From Helicobacter pylori (GTDB lineage: Bacteria; Campylobacterota; Campylobacteria; Campylobacterales; Helicobacteraceae): DNA of 64,000 nucleotides. Under the pieces are notes generated by a model. It ran no database searches. It worked only from the letters and a program-made list of their open reading frames with translations, and was not told where the DNA came from. The translations under genes and the position numbers were made by a program. Positions 15,018 to 26,511 of the stretch are shown here, piece after piece (the stretch's first letter is position 1; the number at the start of each line of letters is the position of its first letter). The stretch covers positions 744,001 to 808,000 of the forward strand of contig NZ_CP122954.1 of the NCBI RefSeq assembly GCF_030323545.1, written 5' to 3'.

Positions 15018-17063
15018 ATGAAATCCCTATCTCATGCCCTTTTTTCGCTCTTTTTAAAAGGTTTTTATTTCACCTTTTTTATGAGCTTGTTGTTTGTGTT
15101 CAATCGTATCGGTTTTATCCTTTATACTGGCTATTATAAACATGCTTTAAAAAACCCTATTTTTGATGAAATCATCAAAACCCTATTCAATGGAGCAAGA
15201 TACGATAATCGTGTGGTCTCAAGCTTAGCGATTCTTTTTATCATCATCGGGTTATTAGGGTTATTTGCCCCCAAACACCAAACCAAAATGCTTACTATTA
15301 TGGCGTATTTTTCTATCGCTATTATCCTGTTTTTAAACATTGCGAACATTGTTTATTATGGCATTTATGGGAATGTGTTTGATGAAAATTTATTGGAATT
15401 TTTGCATGAAGACACGCTCACGATTTTAAAAATGAGCGGGGAATACCCTATTTTTTCTAGTTTTTCACTCTTTATAATCCTTAGCGTTTTAACCTCTTTT
15501 ATCTATTTCAAACTCCAAAACGCCCTTTTTAAACCCAAGAATATTCATCAAACCATCAAACCCCTTAAAACTTTCATTTTATTCATTCTTTTTTCGCTCA
15601 CGCAAATGTTTTACATTAACGCGCAATTGAGCTTTGTTGGCGCGTCTTTAGATCTCAGCATAGAGCCAGCCAAAGATCCTTTTTTAATGAAAATTACCCC
15701 CGGGGCGTTTCGCAACCTTTATCTTTTGGCGCGCAATTACAGACAAAGCCATAACCTTAAATTCAGCGATTTTGCTAAAGAAACGCCTTTAGAAGTGGCG
15801 AAAAATTATTTCAATCTTAAAGAAAACCCCAAAAAAAACCTCTATGAGTTGCTTTCTCAAACAAGCCACAACGATTCTCTTCAAACCATTCAACATGTTT
15901 TCTATATCGTTTCAGAATCCTTAAGCTCATGGCATTTTGATAAAAAATTTGATTCCATAGGGCTAACGAGCGCTTTACAAGATTTGGTTAAAAAAGAGCA
16001 TGCCCACATGCTTTCTGCTTTTATTGAAGGTGCCCCACGGACCGTTAAAAGCCTAGATGTCCAAATCACAGGCTTACCCTATATCAATGATAATAATTTA
16101 GTCAATTCAGGAGTGATTCTCCCTAGCTTTCCTATGGCGATTGGCAATATCACAAAAACTCTGGGTTATAAAAACAACTTTTATTATGGGGGTAGCGGGA
16201 TTTGGAACAAACTAACCAGTTTCACCAAAAAACAAGGTTTTCACGCCCTTTATTTCAATAACCATCTCTTAGAATTTGCCAAAAACAAGCCTTACCCCAA
16301 ACCCATAGAGAGCAACTGGGGAGTGCATGATAATATTTTATTTGACTATATTTTAGAAAACACCAACCCCAATGAAAAAACTTTCAGCATGGTCATGACT
16401 TTAAGCAACCACGCGATCAAAAACGTGAATCTCAAAGCTTTTGGCGTGCCTTTAGAAAAAATCCAACAATTTGTGGAAAAAACCCCCAAATCAGAAAATC
16501 TACCGGACGCTAATTCTTTAGGGCATATTTACTGGTATGACAAAGTGATAGTCAATTTCATCAAAAAAGCCAGCCAAAAATTCCCTAACTCGCTTTTTAT
16601 CATCACAGGGGATCATTTTGATCGGAGCTATGAATACGCTAAAAACGATTTATATACCATTAAATCCGTGCCGCTTATTTTATATGCCCCTACTTTAAAG
16701 CCTAAAAAAATCAGTCAGGTCGGATCGCATTTAGACATCGCTCCTACAATTATTGAATTAATCGCTCCTAAAGGTTTTCAATTTGTGAGTTTTGGGAAGC
16801 CTTTATTTTCTAACAATACAACAAACCCCCCAAGCCACCCCAATTACGCGCTAGGTTATGAAGCGATCGCTACCCAAGATTATTTTTATAACCCGAGTTT
16901 GGGGTTAAGGTATTTGAATGAAAGCCCTAAAGAGCCAAAGGATAAACAAAACGACAAGAAACAAAACGACAAAATAGAAGCTTCTAAGTTTTATCAGCAA
17001 TTAGAATCTTTGAAAGCCCTTAGTTTCTACTTGCTCTATCATGGGGCTAATCTTAAAGATTGA
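15018..17063 (+). CDS. LTA synthase/sulfatase-like membrane enzyme
   Basis: The 681-residue protein has about five N-terminal transmembrane helices (to residue ~200) and a periplasmic alkaline-phosphatase-fold domain. Family motifs are VFYIVSESLSSWHF (first metal site), a Thr-containing EGAPRTVKSLDVQITG where the nucleophile is expected, and ITGDHFDR (Asp/His metal ligands). Relatives transfer phosphoglycerol or phosphoethanolamine-like groups. Six nt separates it from the Kdo hydrolase pair, so action on LPS or another envelope lipid is a fair inference, but the substrate is unknown. Confidence 0.75.
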   Translation: MKSLSHALFSLFLKGFYFTFFMSLLFVFNRIGFILYTGYYKHALKNPIFDEIIKTLFNGARYDNRVVSSLAILFIIIGLLGLFAPKHQTKMLTIMAYFSIAIILFLNIANIVYYGIYGNVFDENLLEFLHEDTLTILKMSGEYPIFSSFSLFIILSVLTSFIYFKLQNALFKPKNIHQTIKPLKTFILFILFSLTQMFYINAQLSFVGASLDLSIEPAKDPFLMKITPGAFRNLYLLARNYRQSHNLKFSDFAKETPLEVAKNYFNLKENPKKNLYELLSQTSHNDSLQTIQHVFYIVSESLSSWHFDKKFDSIGLTSALQDLVKKEHAHMLSAFIEGAPRTVKSLDVQITGLPYINDNNLVNSGVILPSFPMAIGNITKTLGYKNNFYYGGSGIWNKLTSFTKKQGFHALYFNNHLLEFAKNKPYPKPIESNWGVHDNILFDYILENTNPNEKTFSMVMTLSNHAIKNVNLKAFGVPLEKIQQFVEKTPKSENLPDANSLGHIYWYDKVIVNFIKKASQKFPNSLFIITGDHFDRSYEYAKNDLYTIKSVPLILYAPTLKPKKISQVGSHLDIAPTIIELIAPKGFQFVSFGKPLFSNNTTNPPSHPNYALGYEAIATQDYFYNPSLGLRYLNESPKEPKDKQNDKKQNDKIEASKFYQQLESLKALSFYLLYHGANLKD

Positions 17064-17100
17064 CAAACTGAGTTTTTAATTCCATTAAACGCATGATTTT

Positions 17101-17109
17101 TGCTACAAT
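17101..17109 (+). promoter_or_regulatory. Extended -10 promoter of folD-lepB
   Basis: TGCTACAAT ends 33 nt before the folD ATG, and AAAGGA follows at a suitable distance. Confidence 0.5.
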
Positions 17110-17142
17110 AATAGGATTTTAATTGATAAAGGATAAATAAGC

Positions 17143-18015
17143 ATGCCAAATAGGGGCGTTGTTTTATTAGACGGGCAAGCGCTAGCTTATAATATAGAAA
17201 AAGATTTGAAAAATAAAATCCAAATAATAACTGCACAAACGCATAAACGCCCCAAACTAGCCGTGATTTTAGTGGGAAAAGACCCTGCGAGTATCACTTA
17301 TGTCAATATGAAGATCAAAGCATGCGAAAGGGTGGGCATGGATTTTGATTTAAAAACCCTCCAAGAAAATATTACTGAAGCCAAATTGCTGTCCTTGATT
17401 AAAGATTACAATACCGATCAAAACATTTCAGGCGTTTTAGTCCAGCTCCCTTTGCCCAGACACATTGATACTAAAATGGTTTTAGAAGCCATTGACCCTA
17501 GTAAAGATGTGGATGGTTTCCACCCCCTTAATATCGGCAAGCTCTGTACTCAAAAAGAATCGTTTCTGCCAGCCACCCCTATGGGCGTGATGCGTCTTTT
17601 AAAGCATTATCATATTGAAATCAAGGGCAAGGATGTAGCGATTATTGGAGCGAGCAATATCATTGGAAAACCTTTGAGCATGCTCATGTTAAACGCTGGG
17701 GCGAGCGTGAGCGTGTGCCATATTTTGACTAAAGACATTAGTTTTTACACCCAAAACGCTGATATTGTCTGCGTGGGCGTGGGTAAGCCTGATTTGATTA
17801 AAGCGAGCATGTTAAAAAAAGGGGCTGTAGTGGTGGATATTGGGATCAATCATTTGAATGATGGGCGTATCGTGGGCGATGTGGATTTTACAAATGCGCA
17901 AAAAGTTGCCGGTTTTATCACTCCTGTGCCTAAAGGCGTGGGGCCTATGACGATCGTTTCGCTTTTAGAAAACACTTTAATCGCTTTTGAAAAACAACAA
18001 AGGAAGGGATTTTAA
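17143..18015 (+). CDS. folD: Methylenetetrahydrofolate dehydrogenase/cyclohydrolase
   Basis: Bifunctional NADP-dependent folate enzyme interconverting 5,10-methylene- and 10-formyl-tetrahydrofolate. Active-site signatures are [16 protein letters not shown] with the catalytic Lys, VLVQLPLP and DVDGFHP, and the Rossmann segment is [32 protein letters not shown] near the C terminus is also diagnostic. 290 residues. Its TAA overlaps the A of the lepB ATG. Confidence 0.96.
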   Translation: MPNRGVVLLDGQALAYNIEKDLKNKIQIITAQTHKRPKLAVILVGKDPASITYVNMKIKACERVGMDFDLKTLQENITEAKLLSLIKDYNTDQNISGVLVQLPLPRHIDTKMVLEAIDPSKDVDGFHPLNIGKLCTQKESFLPATPMGVMRLLKHYHIEIKGKDVAIIGASNIIGKPLSMLMLNAGASVSVCHILTKDISFYTQNADIVCVGVGKPDLIKASMLKKGAVVVDIGINHLNDGRIVGDVDFTNAQKVAGFITPVPKGVGPMTIVSLLENTLIAFEKQQRKGF

Positions 18016-18887
18016 TGAAATTTTTACGCTCTGTTTATGCATTTTGCTCCAGTTGGGTAGGGACGATCATTATTGTGCTGTTGGTTATCTTTTTTATCGC
18101 GCAAGCCTTTATCATTCCCTCTCGCTCTATGGTAGGCACGCTTTATGAGGGCGACATGCTCTTTGTCAAAAAGTTTTCTTACGGCATACCCATTCCTAAA
18201 ATCCCATGGATTGAGCTCCCTGTTGTGCCTGATTTTAAAAATAACGGGCATTTGATAGAGGGGGATCGCCCCAAGCGCGGCGAAGTGGTGGTGTTTATCC
18301 CTCCCCATGAAAAAAAATCTTACTATGTCAAAAGGAATTTTGCCATTGGGGGCGATGAGGTGTTATTCACTAATGAGGGGTTTTATTTGCACCCTTTTGA
18401 GAGCGGCACGGACAAAGATTACATTGCTAAACATTACCCTAACGCCATGACAAAAGAATTTATGGGTAAAATTTTTGTTTTAAACCCTTATAAAAGTGAG
18501 CATCCGGGTATCCATTACCAAAAAGACAATGAAACTTTCCACTTAATGGAGCAGTTAGCCACTCAAGGCGCAGAAGCTAATATCAGCATGCAACTCATTC
18601 AAATGGAGGGCGAAAAGGTGTTTTATAAGAAAATCAATAACGATGAATTTTTCATGATTGGCGATAACAGAGACAATTCTAGCGACTCGCGCTTTTGGGG
18701 GAGTGTGGCTTATAAAAACATCGTGGGTTCGCCATGGTTTGTTTATTTCAGTTTGAGTTTAAAAAATAGCCTGGAAATGGATGCAGAAAATAACCCCAAA
18801 AAACGCTATTTGGTGCGTTGGGAACGCATGTTTAAAAGCGTTGAAGGCTTAGAAAAAATCATTAAAAAAGAAAACGCAACGCATTAA
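18015..18887 (+). CDS. lepB: Signal peptidase I
   Basis: Inner-membrane Ser/Lys peptidase that removes signal peptides of secreted proteins. One N-terminal transmembrane helix (about residues 16-34) precedes the catalytic Ser38 in PSRSMVGTL; the catalytic Lys is in YYVKRNFAIGGDEV, and the family box GDNRDNSSDSRFWG is present. Length 290. It starts one base into the folD stop codon and is followed 8 nt later by a site-2 protease gene, a cluster of membrane proteases. Confidence 0.96.
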   Translation: MKFLRSVYAFCSSWVGTIIIVLLVIFFIAQAFIIPSRSMVGTLYEGDMLFVKKFSYGIPIPKIPWIELPVVPDFKNNGHLIEGDRPKRGEVVVFIPPHEKKSYYVKRNFAIGGDEVLFTNEGFYLHPFESGTDKDYIAKHYPNAMTKEFMGKIFVLNPYKSEHPGIHYQKDNETFHLMEQLATQGAEANISMQLIQMEGEKVFYKKINNDEFFMIGDNRDNSSDSRFWGSVAYKNIVGSPWFVYFSLSLKNSLEMDAENNPKKRYLVRWERMFKSVEGLEKIIKKENATH

Positions 18888-18895
18888 GGTTTTTT

Positions 18896-19594
18896 GTGCA
18901 ATTTTTTGATTTCTCTTTAGAAAGTTTTATTACCACCTTAATGAAAATCCTAGCCCTTTTAATCGCTATCATAGGGCATGAGATCATGCATGGTTTGAGC
19001 GCGTTTTTATTTGGAGACAGGAGCGCTAAAGACGCTAATCGTTTGAGTTTAAACCCTATCAGGCATTTAGACATGATGGGTTCGGTGCTTTTACCGGCTT
19101 TATTACTCATTTTTCAAGCCCCTTTTTTGTTTGGGTGGGCTAAACCCGTGCCTGTGGATATGCGCTATATTGTCTCTCAAAAAGGCTCTCTAGCATGCGT
19201 AGTGGTGAGTTTAGCCGGGGTGGCTTATAATTTCACCTTGGCCGTTCTGCTCGCTTCCATCACGCATTGGAGCTTCCAAAAACTAGGGATCAACGCTTTA
19301 AGCATCAATGAATTAAACCTTTATCAGCTCGCTTTAGTAACCTTTCTCATTCAAGGCATTCTTTATAATCTTGTCTTAGGCGTTTTCAACAGCCTCCCTA
19401 TCCCGCCTTTAGACGGCTCCAAAGCGTTAGGCTTTTTGGCGTTGCATTTTAAAAGCGCGTTTTTATTGGAATGGTTTTCTAAAATGGAACGCTACGGCAT
19501 GTTGGTAGTGTTTGTCTTTTTATTTATCCCCCCTTTATCGGAGTTTTTTATCCATGCGCCCACAAGATTTTTATTTTTCTTACTCCTTTCTTAA
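18896..19594 (+). CDS. Site-2 protease family (M50) intramembrane metalloprotease
   Basis: A 232-residue polytopic protein with the zinc motif HEIMH (in IGHEIMHGLSAFLFG) in the first helix and the second ligand segment SLPIPPLDGSKAL further on, as in the short bacterial M50B family without a PDZ domain. It starts at a GTG 8 nt after lepB. Substrates are not known. An arginine-free, strongly hydrophobic C terminus supports four to six membrane spans. Confidence 0.85.
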   Translation: MQFFDFSLESFITTLMKILALLIAIIGHEIMHGLSAFLFGDRSAKDANRLSLNPIRHLDMMGSVLLPALLLIFQAPFLFGWAKPVPVDMRYIVSQKGSLACVVVSLAGVAYNFTLAVLLASITHWSFQKLGINALSINELNLYQLALVTFLIQGILYNLVLGVFNSLPIPPLDGSKALGFLALHFKSAFLLEWFSKMERYGMLVVFVFLFIPPLSEFFIHAPTRFLFFLLLS

Positions 19595-19627
19595 TCTTTT
19601 ATTTAATCTTTTATTCAAGGAGAGTTG

Positions 19628-20089
19628 ATGAATAAGCCCTTAAATACCGCTCAAGTTTTTATAGGAAGCGATCATGCAGGGTTGCATCTTGCAGAATTTG
19701 TTAAACATTTTTTAGAAGACAAGCGTTTTAAAGTCCAAGCTTTTTTACCCACTATGAGAGTGGATTACCCTGATTACGCTAAATTAGTGTGCCAAAAGGT
19801 CTTAGAAAATCCGCAAAGCTATGGCATTTTAGTGTGCGCCACAGGGATAGGCATGAGCATGGGCGCTAATCGTTTTAAGGGTATTAGAGCCGCTTTGTGC
19901 CTTGATGCTTACATGGCCAAAATGACTCGCTTGCACAATAACGCTAATATCTTGTGTTTGGGCGAAAAGATTAGCGGTATTGGCGTGGTGGGAAGCATTT
20001 TAGAAGCGTTTTTCTCTACAGAGTTTGAACAAGGCCGCCATGTGCTACGCATCCAAAAGCTAGATGAATCGCTGAAATCATCAACCTAA
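19628..20089 (+). CDS. rpiB: Ribose-5-phosphate isomerase B
   Basis: Interconverts ribose-5-phosphate and ribulose-5-phosphate. The start has the family's IGSDHAGLHLAEFVK, then CATGIGMSMGANRFKGIRAALC with the catalytic Cys, and a HNNANILCLGEK segment. 153 residues. I use the ATG at 19628, with AAGGAG just upstream; the TTG one codon earlier is possible. Confidence 0.93.
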   Translation: MNKPLNTAQVFIGSDHAGLHLAEFVKHFLEDKRFKVQAFLPTMRVDYPDYAKLVCQKVLENPQSYGILVCATGIGMSMGANRFKGIRAALCLDAYMAKMTRLHNNANILCLGEKISGIGVVGSILEAFFSTEFEQGRHVLRIQKLDESLKSST

Positions 20090-20094
20090 TGTAG

Positions 20095-20100
20095 TATAAT
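20095..20100 (+). promoter_or_regulatory. -10 box of the coiled-coil gene and apt
   Basis: TATAAT 33 nt upstream of the ATG at 20134, just after rpiB. Confidence 0.45.
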
Positions 20101-20133
20101 TACATCGTTTCGCTAAAAGGATATTTTAATAGA

Positions 20134-20466
20134 ATGTTTACCCAATGGTTTATCATCACTATCGCTATTGTTTTTATCCTTTATATGGGTGTACGCACTT
20201 TCTTTTTTAAAACCGTGGCTAAACGGCAAGAACGCACCAACGCATCCATGAAGCTCACCTTACAAGAAGCTGAAATTTTGATCCAAAAACACCAGTTGCA
20301 ACTCCAAAGAGCTTTAGGCAATATTGATATTCTTACCCAAGAAATGAGCTCGTTAAAAACAGAACTAAAAGCCCTTAAACAGCGCAACTCTGAATACAAA
20401 GGCGAATCGGATAAATATAAAAATCGTATTAAAGAATTGGAGCAAAAAATAGAAGCTCTCCTTTAA
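20134..20466 (+). CDS. Small membrane-anchored coiled-coil protein
   Basis: 110 residues: an N-terminal transmembrane helix (about 4-24) and then a continuous Lys/Glu/Gln-rich coiled coil to the C terminus (LTQEMSSLKTELKAL, YKNRIKELEQKIEALL). AAAGGA precedes the ATG. No enzyme motif. It could be a divisome or envelope scaffold by shape only; I do not assign a function. Confidence 0.75.
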   Translation: MFTQWFIITIAIVFILYMGVRTFFFKTVAKRQERTNASMKLTLQEAEILIQKHQLQLQRALGNIDILTQEMSSLKTELKALKQRNSEYKGESDKYKNRIKELEQKIEALL

Positions 20467-20523
20467 AAACGCTATAATAAATCAAAATCCTACAACCAAT
20501 CAGTTATATTAAAGGATATTAAA

Positions 20524-21063
20524 ATGAATGAAACGCTCAAAGAAGAACTTTTACAAAGTATCAGAGAAGTGAAAGACTACCCTAAAAAAGGGATTTTATT
20601 CAAAGATATTACCACACTACTCAACTACCCTAAACTCTTTAACAAACTCATTGACGCGCTCAAAAAACGCTATCTCGCTCTCAATATAGACTTTATCGTG
20701 GGCATTGAAGCGAGGGGGTTTATTTTAGGCTCTGCTCTCGCTTATGCACTTGGGGTGGGTTTTGTGCCTGTAAGGAAAAAGGGCAAACTCCCCGCACACA
20801 CCCTGTCTCAAAGCTACAGCCTAGAATACGGGAGCGACAGCATAGAAATCCACTCTGACGCTTTTAGGGGGGTTAAAGGGGTAAGGGTGGTGTTGATTGA
20901 TGACTTATTAGCCACTGGAGGCACAGCTTTGGCGAGCCTTGAGCTTATCAAAGCCCTACAAGCTGAATGCATAGAAGCATGCTTTTTGATAGGGTTAAAA
21001 GAATTACCGGGTATCCAACTTTTAGAAGAACGCGTGAAAACCTTTTGTTTGTTAGAGTGCTAG
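20524..21063 (+). CDS. apt: Adenine phosphoribosyltransferase
   Basis: Purine salvage enzyme forming AMP from adenine and PRPP. Signatures are GIEARGFILGSALAYALG and the PRPP loop VVLIDDLLATGGTALASLEL, with RKKGKLPAHT in between. 179 residues, normal length. AAAGGA sits before the ATG. Confidence 0.96.
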   Translation: MNETLKEELLQSIREVKDYPKKGILFKDITTLLNYPKLFNKLIDALKKRYLALNIDFIVGIEARGFILGSALAYALGVGFVPVRKKGKLPAHTLSQSYSLEYGSDSIEIHSDAFRGVKGVRVVLIDDLLATGGTALASLELIKALQAECIEACFLIGLKELPGIQLLEERVKTFCLLEC

Positions 21064-21077
21064 GATAAGGGTAAATT

Positions 21078-23194
<2,117 letters not shown>

Positions 23195-23195
23195 A

Positions 23196-24296
23196 ATGGG
23201 CTTGTCTGTAGGCATTGTGGGTTTGCCTAATGTGGGCAAATCCAGCACCTTTAACGTGCTCACTAAAACCCAAAACGCAGAGAGTGCGAACTACCCTTTT
23301 TGCACCATTGAACCCAATAAAGCCATCGTGAATGTGCCTGATAGGCGGCTTGATGCGTTGGCTCAAATCGTAAAGCCTGAACGCATTTTGCATTCTGTGG
23401 TGGAATTTGTGGATATTGCCGGATTGATTAAGGGAGCGAGTAAGGGAGAGGGTTTAGGCAATCAATTTTTAGCCAATATCAAGGAATGCGAAGTGATCTT
23501 GCAAGTGGTGCGCTGTTTTGAAGACGACAACATCACGCATGTGAACAACAAAATTGACCCCCTAAATGATATAGAGATTATTGAATTGGAGTTGATTTTA
23601 GCGGATATTGCCACTTTAGACAAAAGGATCGATCGCTTGCAAAAAGCCTTAAAAAGCTCAAAAGACGCTAAAAATCTTTTAGAATGTGCTTTGAGTTTAA
23701 AAACGCATTTAGAAGAATTAAAACCGGCGAAAACTTTCCCCTTGAATACAAGCGAGGCTTTTTTGGAGTTGGACAAGGAATTGCGTTTTTTATCTCATAA
23801 AAAAATGATCTATGCCGCTAATGTGGGCGAAGAAGATTTAAACGCACTCAATGAGCATGCTAAAAAAGTCAAAAACTATGCGAAAGAGCAAAATAGCGAG
23901 TTTGTTGCCTTGTGCGCTAAATTGGAAGAAGAAATGGTTTCTATGAGCGAAGATGAAGTCAAAGAATTTTTGCAAAGTTTAGGCGTAGAAGAAAGCGGGC
24001 TAGAAAAGACCATTCGTTTGAGTTTTAAGGAATTAGGCTTGATCAATTATTTTACCGCTGGAGTCAAGGAAGTGCGATCATGGACGATTAAAAAAGGCTC
24101 TAGTGCACCTATGGCTGCTGGGGTGATCCATAAGGATTTTGAAAAAGGCTTTATTAGGGCTGAAACCATCAGTTATGATGATTTTATCGCTTATAAGGGC
24201 GAAGCCGGAGCGAAAGAAAATGGAGCGTTACGCATTGAAGGCAAGGATTATATCGTCCAAGATGGCGATGTGTTGCATTTTCGCTTCAATGTCTAG
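23196..24296 (+). CDS. ychF: YchF/Obg-family GTPase/ATPase
   Basis: A universally conserved OLA1-type P-loop NTPase that binds ribosomes and prefers ATP. G1 is GLPNVGKSS (residues 8-16), G3 is DIAGLIKGAS, and the C-terminal TGS-like domain ends with YIVQDGDVLHFRFNV. The 366-residue length is typical. It starts 1 nt after pepA. Confidence 0.95.
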   Translation: MGLSVGIVGLPNVGKSSTFNVLTKTQNAESANYPFCTIEPNKAIVNVPDRRLDALAQIVKPERILHSVVEFVDIAGLIKGASKGEGLGNQFLANIKECEVILQVVRCFEDDNITHVNNKIDPLNDIEIIELELILADIATLDKRIDRLQKALKSSKDAKNLLECALSLKTHLEELKPAKTFPLNTSEAFLELDKELRFLSHKKMIYAANVGEEDLNALNEHAKKVKNYAKEQNSEFVALCAKLEEEMVSMSEDEVKEFLQSLGVEESGLEKTIRLSFKELGLINYFTAGVKEVRSWTIKKGSSAPMAAGVIHKDFEKGFIRAETISYDDFIAYKGEAGAKENGALRIEGKDYIVQDGDVLHFRFNV

Positions 24297-24334
24297 TGTC
24301 TTTTCAAACAAGTGTTACTATTTTCTCATAAGAA

Positions 24335-25207
24335 TTGACACCCAATAAGAAACTTTTTAAAAAAATCTATATAGAATTAAGCGATATTTGCGGGTTGCAA
24401 TGCGGTTTTTGCCCTAACCCTAAAAATATCAGAGGCGTGATGCCTTTAGGATTATTTGAAAAAGTTTGTAAAGAAGTGGTCCCCTTAACCCAAATGATCA
24501 CCTTGCATGTCTTAGGCGATCCTTGCAAGCTCAAAAATTTAAACCACTATTTAAGCACCGCTAAACGCTTTTCTTTGAAAGTGGATTTGGTAACTAGCGG
24601 AGCGTATTTGCACGACTTTGAGGCGCTTTTACAAGATGTAATCTATCAAATTTCTATTTCTTTAGACGCAGGGCTAGACCATCATAACAAAATCAACCAG
24701 CACCGCTACATCCAAAAAATTTTAGAATTTTGCCGCTACAAATTTGAAAAAAATAGCGAAGTGTTTTTGAATTTACGCATTCAAGACAGCACCCTTGAGA
24801 AACACCAGAATTTGATCAAGCCTTTTTTAGAAAGCTTTGAATGTGTTTCTTTAGAAGGTTTAAAAACGCAAGGCCGTGCTCGTTTGTTTAAAAAAAGTTT
24901 TTTGAATATCCAAAAAACCTTTAAATGGCCGAATTTGAACGCCCAAAATCCTTTAAACCAAGAATCAAAGATCCCCTATTGTTACGGCTTAATCAAGCAA
25001 ATCGCTATTTTATCTAATGGCGTTGTCGTGCCGTGCTGCATGGACACGCAAGCTAATATCAGCCTTGGCGATTTAAACCATACGCCCCTAAAAGATGTTT
25101 TAAAAAGCCAAAAAGCTATGGCTATCAAAAACCATTTTTTAAAGGGCGAAGCGTTAGAACCTTTATGCAAAAACTGCTCCTACCCTTTGATCCGCTATAA
25201 AAAATGA
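24335..25207 (+). CDS. Radical SAM/SPASM-domain protein
   Basis: The cluster motif CGLQCGFC (C-X3-C-X2-C) near residue 19 marks a radical SAM enzyme. The C-terminal part with VPCCMDTQANISLGDLNHTPLKDVLKS and CKNCSYP is a SPASM-type auxiliary cluster region. 290 residues, TTG start at 24335 with only a weak ribosome site. Relatives modify peptides or cofactors; no precursor peptide is seen next to it, so the substrate is unknown. Confidence 0.8.
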   Translation: MTPNKKLFKKIYIELSDICGLQCGFCPNPKNIRGVMPLGLFEKVCKEVVPLTQMITLHVLGDPCKLKNLNHYLSTAKRFSLKVDLVTSGAYLHDFEALLQDVIYQISISLDAGLDHHNKINQHRYIQKILEFCRYKFEKNSEVFLNLRIQDSTLEKHQNLIKPFLESFECVSLEGLKTQGRARLFKKSFLNIQKTFKWPNLNAQNPLNQESKIPYCYGLIKQIAILSNGVVVPCCMDTQANISLGDLNHTPLKDVLKSQKAMAIKNHFLKGEALEPLCKNCSYPLIRYKK

Positions 25208-25348
25208 AATTTGTATCTATTAAGATATGGGTTTAAATTTGCGTTCGCATTGAATGAGGCGTTTGAAAATTCTTCATAAGAATGGTTATTTCTATAACTC
25301 ACTCTTATATATCATTTTTAAACATTTCGTTGTGAGCCATAGGGTGTA

Positions 25349-26395
25349 TCATTCGCATGCTTTTTGATCGTTTTGGATAAAGTAATTTTCATACAATCGC
25401 AGTAACGCAATAAAAAACGCCGTGATAGTAGGCCCTACAATAATCCCCCAAAAACCAAATTGTGAAATCCCAGCAATCATGGAAAAGAAAATCAGCATTT
25501 CATTGATTTTAAGGGTGGTTTTAAAGATTCTTTTTTTGATGAATACGATTAAAATTGGCTTGATCACGCTATCAATCAGCACGCTAATCAATAAAATGGA
25601 ATACAAAGCGATAAAAATAGCCTCATTCACATTTCCATGATAAAGCTCATAAATCGCTATAGGAATCCAGATCAAAGCCCCCCCAACAGCCGGCACCAAA
25701 GACGCTAGGCCGTATAAAATCCCTAAAGACCAGCCGTCATGCCCAAACCATACGATCATCACCCCAAACGCCACGCCCTCTAAAATAACCGTGATGAGAG
25801 AAGTTAAAAGCACGATGCGTAAAATCCCAGCCACTTCTTCAAAAATCTTTTTGCTTTGATTGATTCCAAGAGGCAAGACCCCAAAAAAATAACGATAAAA
25901 TCTCTCCCCGTAATAAAAAAAGAAAAACAACAGCCCCAAGATAAACAAGGCGTCTGTAATGAGTTTCAAGCTGTATCTCCCCACATAGCTGCTTATTTTC
26001 AACAAATAGCCCGTGATTGAAGCGGCGCTAAAATTTTCTAAAAACTTGCTCGCTCCATCATGAATGGTAGGAAAATGCGATAAATTTTCAGTGATTGTCC
26101 CTTTAAGCCATTTGATTAGAGCTGAAAATTTTTCAAAATTGATTTCAAAAATGATATTAGAACTTTTATAAACAATAAAATACAACGGCACGATCAAAAC
26201 GCTCGCTAAAACCAAAACGCATAAAAACGAACTGACAACATTGAAAAAGCGTTTATCCAGAAAAACTTTCACTTGAAAAAACCCCACGCACAAAAGCCCA
26301 GCGATCAATGCATCCATTAAAAAATCTTGATACAAATAGATCATCCAATAAAAACCAATCAAAAAAAGAATCCAAAAGAAATACTGAGCTTTCAT
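25349..26395 (-). CDS. AI-2E/PerM family transporter
   Basis: 348 residues with about eight hydrophobic segments. The family region LASLVPAVGGALIWIPIAIYEL and the C-terminal FGFWGIIVGPTITAFFIALLRLYE are typical of PerM/YdiK/TqsA proteins. I chose the ATG at 26395, with GGGGA upstream; an ATG at 26410 in the same frame is the alternative. It stands alone on the minus strand between plus-strand genes. The transported species is unknown; AI-2 export is only one of several proposals for the family. Confidence 0.82.
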   Translation of the reverse strand: MKAQYFFWILFLIGFYWMIYLYQDFLMDALIAGLLCVGFFQVKVFLDKRFFNVVSSFLCVLVLASVLIVPLYFIVYKSSNIIFEINFEKFSALIKWLKGTITENLSHFPTIHDGASKFLENFSAASITGYLLKISSYVGRYSLKLITDALFILGLLFFFFYYGERFYRYFFGVLPLGINQSKKIFEEVAGILRIVLLTSLITVILEGVAFGVMIVWFGHDGWSLGILYGLASLVPAVGGALIWIPIAIYELYHGNVNEAIFIALYSILLISVLIDSVIKPILIVFIKKRIFKTTLKINEMLIFFSMIAGISQFGFWGIIVGPTITAFFIALLRLYENYFIQNDQKACE

Positions 26396-26481
26396 AAAAA
26401 TTATCCCCATTAAACTGAACCAAAAATTATCAAATGTTAGCTAAAAAACGCTCTTTTAAGGATAAAAAACCTCTTTTAACT

Positions 26482-26487
26482 TATAAT
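26482..26487 (+). promoter_or_regulatory. -10 box of dapF
   Basis: TATAAT 24 nt before the dapF ATG. Confidence 0.45.
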
Positions 26488-26511
26488 TAAAATCAAAAAG
26501 GCTTATCATAG

